From assembly GCF_002443255.2 (NCBI RefSeq), contig NW_019211455.1, positions 36,733,472-36,797,471 on the forward strand: DNA of 64,000 nt. Direction: 5' to 3'. The notes under the pieces were generated by a model. That model ran no database searches, had not been told where the DNA came from, and was given only the letters and a program-made list of their open reading frames with translations. Origin of the DNA: Varroa destructor (Eukaryota > Arthropoda > Arachnida > Mesostigmata > Varroidae). The translations under genes were made by a program, and so were the position numbers. This document shows positions 12,672 to 26,094 of the stretch, piece after piece (the first letter of the stretch is position 1; every line of letters begins with the position of its first letter).

Positions 12672-15600
12672 CTATTTTTCATCAATAGCGTCATCCTTTT
12701 TGATTTTTTCATAGAGAGCTAAAACCTCGCCAACATCCATGTAGCATCCCTTAAAAAAGACGTTGCTCGATGTATCCATCTCGTTGGTGCCTCGCTCGAT
12801 AACCCGTCTGTTGTTAAAAATCACGAGATCCCCAGGCTGCATTTGCAGGTCGAAAACCAGCTTCTGGTCTTGCAAACGTTTGGAGAACAGACGAAACGCG
12901 TTGTAGAAGTCGTGCATCTGTGTAGTCGGCAGCAGCGGCGGTCTCATCGACAGAGTGCTATAATGCACTTCTCTGATATGACCACGTGAATCTAAAGTAA
13001 TGATCGGATTTGTCTCACGGTGCCACCTCTGAAAAATAGCAAAACTCACGTTCCAGTAAGATTTCAGCACAGCGTCGCCCACTCTCTATCTATCATTTTC
13101 ACAAGATTACATTTATGTGCGTGCGTGGATCTCTGTAAAGTTGCGCATAAGACACCTTTCGTGACGCACGCTTCGATGTCTGCTTAATAAACCAATGGCG
13201 TCTTCGGTAGGCTTATGGTAATAAAGAAGGCTAATAGAAAAGGCCAGCCACAGCACAAGATTGCATGACGTTTCGAATCAGTTAAGGCAAGATGCTGTAT
13301 GACTGCGAGGAGGACAGTTGCACCGTCACAGATATAGAAATTGTTTACGAGTCGCTGCTGATCCGGTAAAGCAGAGCAGGGCACTCGTGCTGCTCGTGTC
13401 ACGTTGATACAGGGTCAGTGAACCTGCAGCAGGCGCTACAAGAGCATTTGTTGCCATTCTATCTAATGGGCTATTGTGGACAAACATTTGACACAGGCCT
13501 ATCATCTATGACGAATATATCGCTCACTTGAACAGCGTACAAACAACATGCGAACCGACCACGAAGTCGGCGATAGTCTTAACGTGTGTACGTCAAAACG
13601 GCTATACGATTCTGACAAATGAAAGGTTGCACTTTTTTTATATGCGATTTCTCTCACCGACTGAAAGTGATAAAGGGACTGATTTAGGCGAAGCAATAAC
13701 ATGGACAAACATATGTAAAATCTTTAATTCAATATACGCTCCTATCAGGCGAATATGTTGGCGTTAAGCGTAATAGAGCTGTTTGAACAACGTTCTTTAT
13801 AGCGATAAGAAAATGAAAGAGTGCGGTGGAGTTGCTACTTACGTCACGTTCAACATCGAGAAAACTGAACGTCACAGGAGTGCGAGTGAGGACGGTAAAC
13901 GCGTTCGGCTCTTGATATCTTAACCACTGGGCAGCGGCGAAGCCGTCAATGAACTCGTGTTTTGCCATACAGTCAAGATCACTGGATAGTGTAGGCCGAT
14001 CATTACGAATGCAGTGTAGCAACTGAATCCCAGGCGACCATTCGCGGTAGGCCTTACTATTAAGATTGTTAGTTGTTTCCATGTTACCCGAATGACGCTC
14101 CGAGGGCCGCCCTATATGGAACGTTTGTCCGCAGCCGATCTCACGGATAAAACCCATGCGTCTAGCCACCCGAGCAATTTCATTTTCCTCTGCTGGCACA
14201 CCTATAAATAAATACACACGGTAGACCCTAATTAGGTGAAAGCGGTAAATTATAGAGCTGGCCATCTACAGAATTTTAAGTGTTTCAATATATTTTAAGA
14301 TGCCCAAAGCTTCTGAAAGGCATGCTACATGGTGGAAACACTTCGAATTTTAATACCGAAATGATTCTTTTCAAACTGTCGAAATTACTGATATCAGCCA
14401 CTTTTCAGTTACGTTTAACAAACAAAGTTCTTTTGATTGCCGTTTCAGTTTGAAGTCAACTATCAGCGAGTTGTTTTCTTGAGACATTTAAACGCTTATA
14501 GAAACATTCCGGTCCATTCTCGATTTGTAAATATGACTTACGAAAACAATAAATAAAAGCAAGAGAAGTAAATTGCAAAAATATTGTCAAGCTTACGCCG
14601 CATAGTGCTTACCTTTGATGACGCAAAGTCCGAATTTAGCGACATTTTTTAAGACCTGCTTGAGAGCTGACCTCTCGGACAGGAAATCACGGTATGGCAC
14701 TTCAGGTGGATCCTCTTCAAACTCGTCGGCGTTCCACAAGATGACCGAGGTGCGCGGAGAGTATGTTTCATCCTCAATTTGCACGGCATCTGAAATTGCC
14801 GACGTTGAGCGTTCGAACAGAGGCCGAAATTGGTACAACCTGCGAAGTATCGAAATGGTCATTTCAAAGTATTAATTAACCCGCAACCCAGTGGTCTCAG
14901 AAGCAGACCAAATTGTCAGCTTTATCCACCTTAGCTAATACAATTTATTACCGATTATCCTGAACTATATTGTAGTATATAATAGTAATACACAAATGTG
15001 TGATGGAACGAAATATTCTTGAACTGTTTAAACACATCAATCCGGGATTGAACGAAATAAATTACTAATAAACAGTGAACATGTTAGGCAACGGTGGAAA
15101 TATGTAATAGGTTGTAGGGCGAGAATAGCCATCTGGTCAGCTTTTCCAGTTGTCTTTTCTTGGATAGCTCCGGGTAAATTTACGTCATAGAGGTGCATAT
15201 CAACCGTTATCGTAAGGGCCACGGTGAAATAATAATGAGCGGAGACACAACTTGATCTTCGAGTATTACTTCATGGAGTCCACACAACAGTCTTAGCTTT
15301 GCCCCTGTCCAACGGTGTTGAACATCCGCGACTTGGTACTGCCTCCGTCGTTTCTCTTTGTTTTTATGAACGCCCAACAATGCTCAAGTATCGCATAAAT
15401 TCGTTAATCTATACCGCGTCAAGTGTCGCTTATATATTGCATATAACCGTACGATATGCTTATGCCATATAGAAAATTTTGAAAGATAAACGGCGACCCT
15501 CTTTTTCAAACGAAGCGACCGAGCTGTGCTGCTAACAGTGGGTGACTTCGAATCGATTTTTGCGTGCACTCGTGGCACGCCTTTTGCGCACGTACATGTG

Positions 15601-18600
15601 CGCGTGAAATACAAAAACGAGAAGGGGAAAAACAGGCAGAGTGGAAGAGCAGGTCTCTGCGTGTGCCAAAAGGATCGCAGCCGAGAAGGGGTGTGCGAAA
15701 ACGGCGCAGCCGGAAACTAACTATAATACCCTTTACTCGATAACTTGAGTGGCCTCAGCTGCCGGAAAGGATGTGACACTTGAAAGCTAACGTTGAAAGC
15801 CATTTGTAATTTAATAATAGTTAAGCTGATGAAAGGCTAACTAATTCCAAGACTTTACAAGTGATCGCGTACAATCGATGTCTGCACATACTTTCTAATT
15901 GAGATAATACTTGTGAATTGGATAGTTTCCTCTGGTGGTAAGCCATAAAGAGAGGATTTTTTTAGCATCTAGTTAAAACCCATTTAATCTCGGAGTGGGT
16001 CTCACCATACAGAAAGAGAAATGATTACGCACAGAACATCTCCATCACTAATCATCATAAATATTTGTGTTATCAATCAGAAACAGCATCCATAATCCAC
16101 CACCCATGCTAAAGATTCTCACTGGACCGATGTAGAGGTAGCATTAAAGAGGAGCTGAAATTCGTGCCACGCCTAACTTCGCTTACCATTGCTTTGATAG
16201 ACGTTTCTAGAACTCTGTCCGCTAGAGCCATGTCAACGTGATATTATTTGTCCCATTAGAAAAGCGCGGAGCCAATAATTAGACTTGTGGAAAGGCTCCA
16301 TTATCCATTCTTCATTACAACGTGGATGCGGTGCTTTTGCAAACAATCTCGTTTACAACCCTTATGGACTCTACGCAACACGTTCCACCACTACTGGTGC
16401 TTGTCCAGTGAGGGTGGCGCCTCTATCGGCGCTAGCCGGAACGTAAACACGCATTTGTCGCAAGCGATAAAGCTATAATCGAGGAAATTGTGGAGTCATT
16501 AGGGTATCCCTGGCGGAAGAAGTGGCGCTACTGACGCATTTAGCCGATGTGCGCTAAAGTCAAAATAATCAAATAGTAATATAGGAGCTATAAAGTCATT
16601 CAGATTATAGCAGACTAAATTACTGGATAAATGGCAGCCAGAAATATCGCTCCGTAGGAAACGTAAAAAAGAACCATGGTAATCAAAGACGCCCAATCGC
16701 TTAGAAAGCTATAATATATTGCTTATTTGAATAGAACTGCAGCAGTAGCAGATTAATAACTGCGCACAAATGGATTCTGCGCATATTTGACTATGAATAA
16801 GAATTACGCTTAGCGTTCACGAGCAAATCTGAATAAATTGATTAAAAAATCACCTACCATTCTGAAGAAAAAACCGACACGTGTGGTTTTTGTCGTTCCT
16901 TAATAGAAGCACCTTTTAGCATGCCCGTGTGTTTTCCAGTCTCATCTTGTGGCCAGCTGATTTCTAAAACTCCAGAATCCCGCAAAGCCCATGATAAGGG
17001 ACGAATTTTCGGACTAAAATGGGTGCAGTCTATCTTGCGGCCCTGTGTAAGCGGGTGAACGCATACAGGGCAGCGACACGAGTCGCGTAACTGGAAAGAA
17101 TCGAGTACAACAGCGGTTCATTCACACTTCCGTCAGTATGACTCTAATTTCCCTTTTTTAATGCAAGCATATTTCACCAACAAATACAGTGCTGACATAC
17201 CAAATCAGTGGTTACTCTGGGTATTAGTAAAATTTCCGTTCGTAAGCTAGTTCTTTGCTATAATCTTCTCCGCCTTGACTATTCGTTGCGCACACTGAAG
17301 ACAGCTCCACCAGTTCAGATGACAGGGCATCTCTATGTAGAATAAGATAGCGCGCGTGGCAACCCACCACATGCCCCTAACCTCAAAGGGTATACAAAAT
17401 ATGTGAAAATGTCTGTATATAGAATTGCATGTTTTCATTGGGTTGCTTAGTGTATAGGTAAGGCCTCTTTGCTGCTCGAACAGCCGCCGAGATCTATTCA
17501 TGCGCTTACATTTGAGCGTTACACTTTTCGCACTAACAGCCATCGTTTTCGTGTGGACCTGTTCACGCACTGAATTATAAATATTTAACCGATCTATAGC
17601 CAGGTGACCTACGTTATACTTTAAGGCTGGATGGTCCTCAACCGCTCGTATTTATTTGAGCTCAGAGCTCCATATTATTCCGACACCTTCCAAAGTGTTT
17701 ACTGATTGATTAAGCCTCAAAGACAATAGGAAGTGGTGGTGGTGGTGGTAGTAAACAATCGCTGGCTTAACCATTTACCTAATTGCCAAGGGAACTATCA
17801 CGAAACGTTGCTAGAAGGCTAGCTGCTCTATAGTTGCAGGCTTATAGCAAACCGTTCGCCTCTAGGCCTGTATACGGTTATCGTATATCGAGAGTGTATA
17901 TGCCGTATAGAGAAAACTATTACAAGGGACTTCAGTACGCCACAGTAATATGTCGTGCATCGCAAGCCTGTCCGTGGCTTGTGTTCTGCCGCCGTGCTAT
18001 GTAATGGCTTCTCCAATTGCAAACAGTTCCTCAAGTATCAGATGTATCATACCTTGCTATCGAGATAATGGACAACCTTTTCGAGCGACTTCTACGGCAA
18101 TCACACGCTGTTGGGTAATAGGAAGGGGGCAGATCTAGACTAGATCAGCTAGGGAGATAGCTGGAACCCATCATACTGGAATAGGGATAGAAGGCTACAA
18201 AATAAGGAGTTTCGATTTTTGATTATGTTCGTTCGTGCCCTAAATTAATATTAATATGCAATGTTTCGACTCTGAGAAAGAACAAATGAGCTATATTTGT
18301 TATGTAGAAGCTATTACCGCAACTTTTACACAGCACGTATGAACGCGTCAATTTTATGTAACGACGTTACCAACTACGTTTACGTTTACGTACCAACGTT
18401 ATATTAAAGATAGAAATATAATTTAGAGCTTCTCGATGTACTGGCGAGAGTTGGTGCATTTCAACATAGGACTTGCTTTAGGTTTTACAGTAATAGAAAA
18501 AGGCCGAGCGTGCAAACGGCTTCGGGTTAGTACAATGTCGCTTGAATTGAAATACATGCGTTGAAAAATTAGTGATGTCCCCTTAAACTACTAATGTCCA

Positions 18601-19887
18601 TTTTCATGAACAGAAACTATCTAAAAGAAGTGACAGGCCGATATAGCAACACGGAGTTGTTAAGAGCTAAAGGAAAAATAAATGTTTCTAACATAAGAGA
18701 CTGATCTTTCAGGAAAGCTTGTTCGTGACTTTAGCTGAATTTTGCAATAGTGATACTACTTTAGCCAAAGTCCAAAAATACATCCGAGTAACCACTGTTC
18801 TCGATCTCAGAAGAATCATAGGGGAACGCACTCTACTTTTGACACCGTTTCGGGTGAAACTACGCAGTTAAGCGATAGACAGTAAGGCAAACAGACGGCA
18901 ATAGCCTTTGTTTATCGGCGACGTCAGCTTGTACGCCACAGAAGCCCAGCTGGGTTGAATCATAGATGTAAAGATGCTGTAGTCGAATTCGACCGGCTTT
19001 CAATCCAATCGGGCCCATTGGTGTTCGAAAGCGTATGTTATTTGTGATGCTTTGTTCATGACATGAAAGTGACTCGACTGCAAGAAGATATCTCCAGCAA
19101 CCGGTAGAAAGCAGTTAGCCCGTGGCGGGAGAGTTATCCCTTTAGTTTTTTCCCGCCAAAATTATATGCTTATGCACGAACAACTGATATAACAGCGCTA
19201 ATCTTTCGGCGTAATAGTCACAATTGCCTATTAAAAAATTTAGAAAAACATGACAGAAGGCGCTGTAAACGGCGCATGCGTACTGGCGATAATCAATCGT
19301 AAGCTATGAAGCACACAGCTAACTGAAACAAGACTGATCTCTGACATAACCGTAACATTTCAATGTTAGATATCGATGCTTAGACAAAATTTTATCGGAG
19401 TATCCATTTAAGGGCTCTTTTAAATATTTCGCACTAGGCTACAATAAAATACTGCTCCATGACGTTTAGCCCTATCTTCCGCTTACGTTACACGACTGAT
19501 TATGACATAATATTATCTAACATACTTGTATGAATTGCAACCGAACTCTTCCAGACGAAATTATCGTACATGTGACTAGACACTTGAATAGAAGATTTAT
19601 ACTTTGAATTTCATAAAAAAATCTCTATCAGAAATCAAACAGCGTACCCAGACAGTGCTGAAGTTACAGTGGGTATCATCGGAGAAGCTGACGCAAATGG
19701 TTGTATCGTTAATGCGGTCAACACGCGAAATCTGTGGCGCCGGCACGAGTTCCTCGTCGACTTCAGCGCTCGTACTGACAGCGTCGTCTGGCGACATCTG
19801 AGTGGCAACAACGTTCCGGAACGGCGAAATTCTCTGTTTTCGGACAGCCGACCGCAGCAACTGGTAGCCTATCTTCAACAATGTCAT
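12672..19887 (-). CDS. BBOX1: Gamma-butyrobetaine/trimethyllysine dioxygenase-family protein, catalytic residues lost
   Basis: Five exons on the minus strand: 19887-19648, 17090-16913, 14789-14613, 14201-13843 and 13028-12672 (stop TAG). All have GT/AG borders and matching phases, giving 436 codons. Residues 1-30 resemble a mitochondrial leader. Residues about 50-140 form the N-terminal zinc domain, with Cys85, Cys87, Cys90 (DSCRCPVC) and His134 kept. The TauD-like fold follows, with SPGIQLLHCIRND, EFIDGF, QPGDLVIFNN and KGCYMD. Active relatives bind Fe(II) and 2-oxoglutarate in carnitine synthesis. Here the HxD pair is L245-N246-S247, the distal His is E396, and the 2OG Arg region (about 408) has no Arg. 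The frame is intact, so this looks like a pseudoenzyme rather than a dead gene. BBOX1 versus TMLHE is not settled. Confidence 0.92.
17733..17751. repeat. (GTG)n microsatellite
   Basis: A short run of GTG/GGT triplets within an intron of the oxygenase-family gene. Confidence 0.85.
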
Positions 19888-22800
19888 CTAGAATGTGCAC
19901 GATGCGTTCAGGTTAAGAATGATATGTAGATCCAGATATACACTAATAGAATATTAATTTGATCATCCCTGCCCTATTTATAGCAGCATTGGTAGGGAAA
20001 ATCGTTCGTCTTCTGGTATTTTCTTTGCTTCCTTGAGAAGTATTTAGACGCTACGTATTCGAGCGTATGCCCTCCTTAGGGTTCACTTTATTCGATATAA
20101 ATAAATGCTTTCGTCCAGCTCTATAAATGGATGGAAAACAATTATCTCAAGAACTGTCAATGTTACATATTATTTTGAAACTAATGTGTTATTGTTGGTA
20201 TAGATGCCATTTTGAACATTCACTATTAGTATTACGTTTAGATCTGCTTCTCTATTTCGACGTACTGTTATTTCAGTTGTTTGTTTTTAAAAAATGATAG
20301 AACAATTCAACGTCGTATAGAGCCGTTATTTTTTTCAAATAATCATTCTCTAGTGGATCATATTGGTAGCTTGGTAATGTAGCTATTATTGCATGCAGGT
20401 GATAAGGGCTACATGAAAAGGTTCACACGCGTGTTTCATTGTCATTTCTTTGTATCTGCTATTTAAATTGCTTACCTTAAGTTTGTTTCGAAAGTTCCTG
20501 CCTGAATTCGGTCAGTCTCAAGTGGAAGTCTTGAAGACAATATCTGGTCATTCACTGACTGTGAAGCGTGTTTTATTCGCGCGCTCCGTCGGGCCTCCTT
20601 TCTTCTCCGTTTGCCCGCGTCACAAAATCATCAGCAATCGCAGCGGCGACACAACGACACCACCAGACAGACAGAGCGGACAGAGCGGAGGAAAGAGTGC
20701 AGCAAACGCGCTTGAAAATGCTGAGAAGAAAATGAGTAATCTGCTGTGGGCTATTCGATGGATTTCGAGGTGAGCTCGTGTCTTTACACTAAGATATCTA
20801 GCATCAAATGAAAGAAAGAAAAAAGCATGACAGACAAAACTAATCGCTTAAGAGGAATACCTAAGTATCTAAGATCCGCAGTATCCTCTTCGAAGTATCG
20901 TTTGGGCGAAGTAAGGCACTGCGTCGCTGTATCCGCTCGCCATAACAACACGTACAACCCGTGATAAATAATACCTCCATGGCCTCTCTGACCAATTTCA
21001 TAAAGAAAGCCAGCCTAAATATGGAGAGCGTGCTCTCTAGCACGATCCCGTAAGTGATCTTTTAGTGGCCATCATTTACATTGCTCAATACCGTCAACAA
21101 AGCCTTAGAGACTAAAGCGGGTCCTCTAACACGTAACGCAACCGGCAGGCCTCTTGAATCCAGCCATTTTGTATCCACCCGATCCTCATAAACACCATTT
21201 AGCCATTAACAGTTAATACAGTTACCACAACAGCGGCATCAGTAAAAGAGTCATACCCTTCGACTTCAGCTTGAGTCATCGAAAAATTGTGCTGACACCA
21301 AGGCTGATCTACCCCACAATGTGGTACACGAAGTCGCCCAACGCAATTTAATTCTTCATAAAAAAAATCTCATGTATGTGTCGTTGGCAGACCCTGGCCT
21401 ATTCCTTTAGAAATCTTCTCAATTAACTATATTATTTTACATTCAATTGATGCATCTCATTATCGAAGTAAAGCGTCGCTTCATACTCTATGTTTATATA
21501 CGTTGTTGCCTATGGCAATGAAACGTACGTAATACGAACCGGCTGATAATGCAGTATTCCGACATCAAACTAACTACGACACTTAGCGTATCAATGAATT
21601 TTTTTACTACAGATAAAGGTACGCAGTTCCTGCCTGTGCAGCCATGCCAGTTTACAAACGTTCAAAGAATACAGCTTTTGTACTTTGATGTGAAGATATT
21701 AAGAATGAGAAGAAAGCGTAATCTGTTTCAGCCATCCCGATTACATGAAATCATAGAAAGAAGATTATAAAAAATTACTGACCGAATGAACCTGGAAGAG
21801 ACTCACTTCCATTCATTGCAGTGCTGGACAACTGAGGTAAGTGCATAGGAAATCAAACAGTTTTTACAAGGATCCTATTTTGGTTAATATAGCCGCTTGA
21901 AGATCTCTATTTTGAAAGTATATTGAATTATTTCAGCAAGCTATGTTGAGCTTGTTACCTAAGTACAGCACTCTTTCGTAGCCAACAAAGAGCGCCGGCT
22001 TTTCGAATTGGTGGGTGTTGCGAACAGTCTGACGTGCCCGGGCGTAATCGATCAGAATTGTGGGAAAAATACGCATTTCGGTTTCATGAAAGGCGTCAAA
22101 ACCTATGTAGAGTGGTACAATATGACAGCGTACTTTTCAGCATTTTCAAAAGAATTATAATTAATGACTATGTTGCAAAGAAATGGTACGTTTTTTTAGG
22201 GTGCCCTTTTGGGGTAAGTAGGTTTTCATCGCTTTTTCTAATCATCAGGGCTTATTCGGAGGCGTGATAGTGGCTGAGATGGTACTAAAGACCGAAGAGT
22301 CTAGTTTCATTAGCCAGGCCTAACGATCACGGCTGAACAGACTTCTGAACAAGTTTAATCAGGATAAAGAACGTTACTTCGCCACAGTTAAGCAAATAAA
22401 AGCTGTATTGATTACATGAGCAAAGTTACTTCATCCAACCTATGATCTTCTATAATGTAGACCTTACACTTTGCGAGCAAATGAGGTTCAGTACAACGGA
22501 TGTATTTCTATCAAATGCGTAACCAGTTGTAAACCTTTCAGCCGTCATTTTTAGACAATATCTAGAACTTGTAGCGTCTGTTTAGTGCATAGAGGAAATG
22601 CGGCTGCGGATATCTAGCATCTATCTAGTTCTGCGTTTCATAGATGGAGATGTTCTACAATTAGACCATAGGGATCCAACTGCAAGACCCGCTTAATAGT
22701 TCTCTATTTCAACAATGTTTTATGAAACAGAATCTAAGTAAATAAACAACTTTCTATGCTTAGATTTTTTAAGCTGTTGGAGATTCTTCGAGCTACCACT

Positions 22801-23350
22801 CTACACGCATCCAAAATGAAGTTCCAGCTAGGGCCTGAAGCATGAACTACCTACATGCGTACCTTCTACAATAATAAACGCAATATATTCGTGAACGCAG
22901 CTGACTATTAATCTACAATATGTGGACCGTTTAACGATAATACAAACAGAACTAATAATAAAAACATCATACCAGTAATGATCTTCCATCTCGTTGGATT
23001 TCTCTTACGATCTTCACCATTCAGAAGAAAGAAGCCTAGACTGCTGCTCTTTAGTTAGTGCGCTGTTTAATATGCAGGTTAAAAGACGATTATCAAAGTA
23101 TTGACTAGTAACGTTATAGTGGTTATAGAAATTATTACATAAGTAGTATTCAAGCCTAACTAACTACATAAAATAGATTCTCAGTTCCGAAGTTATTCCA
23201 AAGTGCTAGTTCCCAGTCACCCATAGCTGTTACTAACTTTTTCTAGTCGAGAGAAGCGTGAACTATCAGTTAGTTGGGATTTGTACATGAAATCAATCGC
23301 ATTAAGTATACTGCACGTTATAGAAAAGAGTTTTTGACGCCTATACGGCT

Positions 23351-23351
<1 letters not shown>

Positions 23352-23434
<83 letters not shown>
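23352..23434. repeat. Compound (CT)n(TA)n microsatellite
   Basis: About 19 CT units run directly into about 21 TA units. The arginine/glutamate and tyrosine/isoleucine runs in frames crossing it are artefacts of the repeat. Confidence 0.97.
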
Positions 23435-23435
<1 letters not shown>

Positions 23436-24803
23436 CTGCTCCTATTGAGTTTGAGAGATACTTAGATAATAAATTATGTAGTTTCACGAAATGCCCAGAG
23501 TATTTTCTAACTTGTTTGGCTGTATGTAGCGAGGCGTTCCAGCCTCCTGCAAGGAGTACCCAGCCGGTACTCTTTACAAATGTGTGCACAGCCATAGCGG
23601 CAATTAGACAATGGTCATGCACGCAACTTATAGGTTACGGGCTATAGGTGCTCTGCTCGTGTTGACGTAGTGCCGTCATACCATGTGGTAAGCGTGCATG
23701 TCCGTCAAAATCCTCTTCCCTTTTTTTCAAATAATGTTATCATAATAGGACTACAGAACATTTTTACAACTTTATTAAGAGAAACGGGCTTCACATTAGA
23801 ACACAACTAAAACACTCAGGCATGTTTCTTTGTCATCCACACGAACTCGTAAAGCTGATGTCTCAGAGCCTCTAGTCTAATTCTAACAAATGACACAATC
23901 GAGCTACTTGATAACTTCCAAGACATAACTGAACTGTTGTCAAAGTAAACAAAGCCTGTTTATTTGAGCGGTGGTAGGTTAGGAGAACCCCACTCTTTTT
24001 CATACGAATCAATATCTCTGCCCATTTTTAAATATTCTCTGACTTGGTCTATAGAAATCCTTTAAGAAAGAACACTATTATATATACAAAAACATGCAGA
24101 TATTTCATTTCTATCGATTATTTAATCTCTAACCGCGAATACATTATACTCCACTACTCCTACCACGTTCGATATAAAATTCATAAATGGCTCTCAAAAC
24201 ACTCGGCTAGTAAGAAGCAACAGTATTTTCCCGTTACGGTTAATCGCAAGGAGATAGACCGCAAAACGGCACACTTTATTGCCATTCCCATAGGAGCAAA
24301 GTTAAACAAATCTTGTTTGCAACATAGGTAAACATAAATTCAGTGTTAAGAATCTATATATTCAGAAACGCTTAAAATACGTTATAAATACGTTAAATTA
24401 GGAATGTACTCCACCATCAATAATGATGAAATTGACTTTTTGAGTTATACACGCACATAGTCGTGGCTACGAGCCAGCCGTACGCCCCCGTGATTTACTT
24501 AGCGTCTGGATGAGCGCGCCTGCGTGCACAAGTATCGACTAGTTTTATCGAACATGTGCTGTGATCATAGAAGCCGCGTTACTCATCTCCATGACACGCA
24601 TCCGATACGGACTACGGCCACTTGCGGCTAGAAGCATCTTGACAACGCCGGTTGTAGCCGTTGTTCTATAACAAATTTAGTGCAGCGATGCCACGCAATC
24701 GTGTGGCTATTGGCGATTATAAATCTCATCGAAAAATGAAATCAACAGTGTAGGGACTTCTCACGGTGCCCCTTGTTAATGACCACTGGCTCCGATCGTT
24801 TTA

Positions 24804-24824
24804 CCCGCTGGCGTCGCCAGCGGG
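24804..24824. repeat. GC-rich perfect palindrome
   Basis: CCCGCTGGCG and its exact reverse complement are separated by a single T, in the GC-rich block about 300 bp upstream of the GFRP-like gene's TATA box. It could be a symmetric protein-binding site; no factor is recognised. Confidence 0.6.
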
Positions 24825-25119
24825 CACTTCATGTCACTGCAGCTATAACACAGCTTCTCTGCAGAGCCAGTAACGACAGAGTGATGACGATTGCTCTGTG
24901 ACGGCCTGTCGCAGGTTCACAGTAATGAGTGAATTTTCCTTATACGTGAAAAATTAGGCAAAAAAGAATTGTTTATGGAAAACTTCCATAGATATTTCAT
25001 AATAAATATGAGATATCCCACAATAGATTTCTTCGTAAAACTATTGTCACCGGCGATACCCTTACGGGATGTCTCACAGAACGATGTGGGTCATCCAATC
25101 AAGCGTTTCCCGTGTTCGC

Positions 25120-25128
25120 TATAAAAAG
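25120..25128 (+). promoter_or_regulatory. TATA box of the GFRP-like gene
   Basis: TATAAAAAG lies about 80 bp before the first in-frame ATG (25202) and predicts transcription starting near 25150. A 12-codon upstream reading frame (ATG at 25155, TAG ending 25193) would be in the leader if transcription starts there. Confidence 0.6.
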
Positions 25129-25201
25129 ACCATGCTTGGCTTTTCGCTGCGCACATGCAAGTTGTTAAGGGGTACAGTGGCAGCAGTTGCTAGTGAATAG
25201 C

Positions 25202-25640
25202 ATGAGGAACCTTACAAAACTGTGTCTCCTTATGGGAATCACCCTGTTTGCCCCGCAGGTATCAGCCACTATGTTGGTGTTTGGTAAACACACGGACAAT
25301 ACGTGCACTATTCGCGGTGACTGGAGGTACATCAAGCAAATTGATGAATCCATTGGCGAGGTACGTGCTCGAATAGCTATACCAAACTGCAATCGCGAAT
25401 TCACAGAAATACGTACTGAAGTTATTCATAAGACATATTAGTACAAAGTACATGTAGATCTAGCGTATACGGTAATCTACAGGCGCAATAACCAACTTTG
25501 GCCAATGAGCACGATTGTCAATACGTCTAATTCGTTACAGGGTGTTTTGGGAGAGCCTATACGATAGCTGCCCAAAGCCATGATCCTTCAAGTGTAACAT
25601 CATTAGTTCAAGAATATTTTGGCCGGTTAAAAGTGTTTGC

Positions 25641-25686
<46 letters not shown>

Positions 25687-25969
25687 TTTTATTAATACAA
25701 AAATACGCTTGCAAGAAAACCTTGAATTATGCAGCCGTTACGCACAAGTGAAGCAAACGACACTTACGTACTTAAGTGAAATTTATTCCTTACAGGTATT
25801 CCCGGAGATTAATAACAGGGATTCCTTCTCATTGGTTGACATTCGCAAGTCTCCCACTGAAGTGCTAGATCTCCTAGTTCGCTATAACTACAAGGTGACG
25901 GCAGCTAATACAATAGGCCACGACACGCTTTGGACCTTGCAGAAAAGAAGGGAAGAATTAAAGAACTAG
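25202..25969 (+). CDS. GCHFR: GTP cyclohydrolase I feedback regulatory protein-like (GFRP)
   Basis: Two exons, 25202-25360 and 25796-25969 (stop TAG), join in phase 0 through GAG/gtacgt and ttccttacag. The 110-residue product has a C-terminal half that matches GFRP without gaps: an F followed by a strand, a Pro, then VLDLL, NYKV, and an N-T-I-G-H-D turn before LWTLQK. Family members bind GTP cyclohydrolase I and pass on phenylalanine/tetrahydrobiopterin feedback. Counting from the internal Met (25271) gives 87 residues, close to the family's 84. The preceding 23 residues (MRNLTKLCLLMGITLFAPQ and after) are hydrophobic and look like a signal peptide or mitochondrial leader. A ccccgcag just before codon 21 could instead be a splice acceptor, making the internal Met the start. 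The N-terminal half is poorly conserved. Confidence 0.68.
25643..25683. repeat. (TA)n microsatellite in the GFRP-like intron
   Basis: About 20 TA units in the intron between the two exons of the GFRP-like gene. Confidence 0.97.
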
Positions 25970-26088
25970 CTGCACAACATTTACATCGATCCGCTACAAA
26001 CTGTGCAAAGAAAATGGGACCAAGCAGGCAAACGATTAAGCTGTATTTTTTGAATTCGAAGTTTGTGTGTAAAATGTAAAATGTGAGA

Positions 26089-26094
26089 AATAAA
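26089..26094 (+). terminator. Polyadenylation signal of the GFRP-like gene
   Basis: AATAAA 120 bp after the TAG stop codon, in the expected position for 3' end formation. Confidence 0.6.

Larger units (their letters stand above)
19888..25119. other. Intergenic stretch with a GC-rich patch
   Basis: Upstream of the oxygenase-family gene (minus strand) and of the GFRP-like gene (plus strand). A GC- and CpG-richer patch at about 20560-20720 contains repeated gacagagcgg units and could hold the oxygenase promoter or 5' UTR; this is inference. Positions 24470-24930 are also GC-rich and lie just upstream of the TATA box at 25120. No coding exon was recognised. The microsatellite at 23352-23434 is listed separately. 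Confidence 0.45.
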
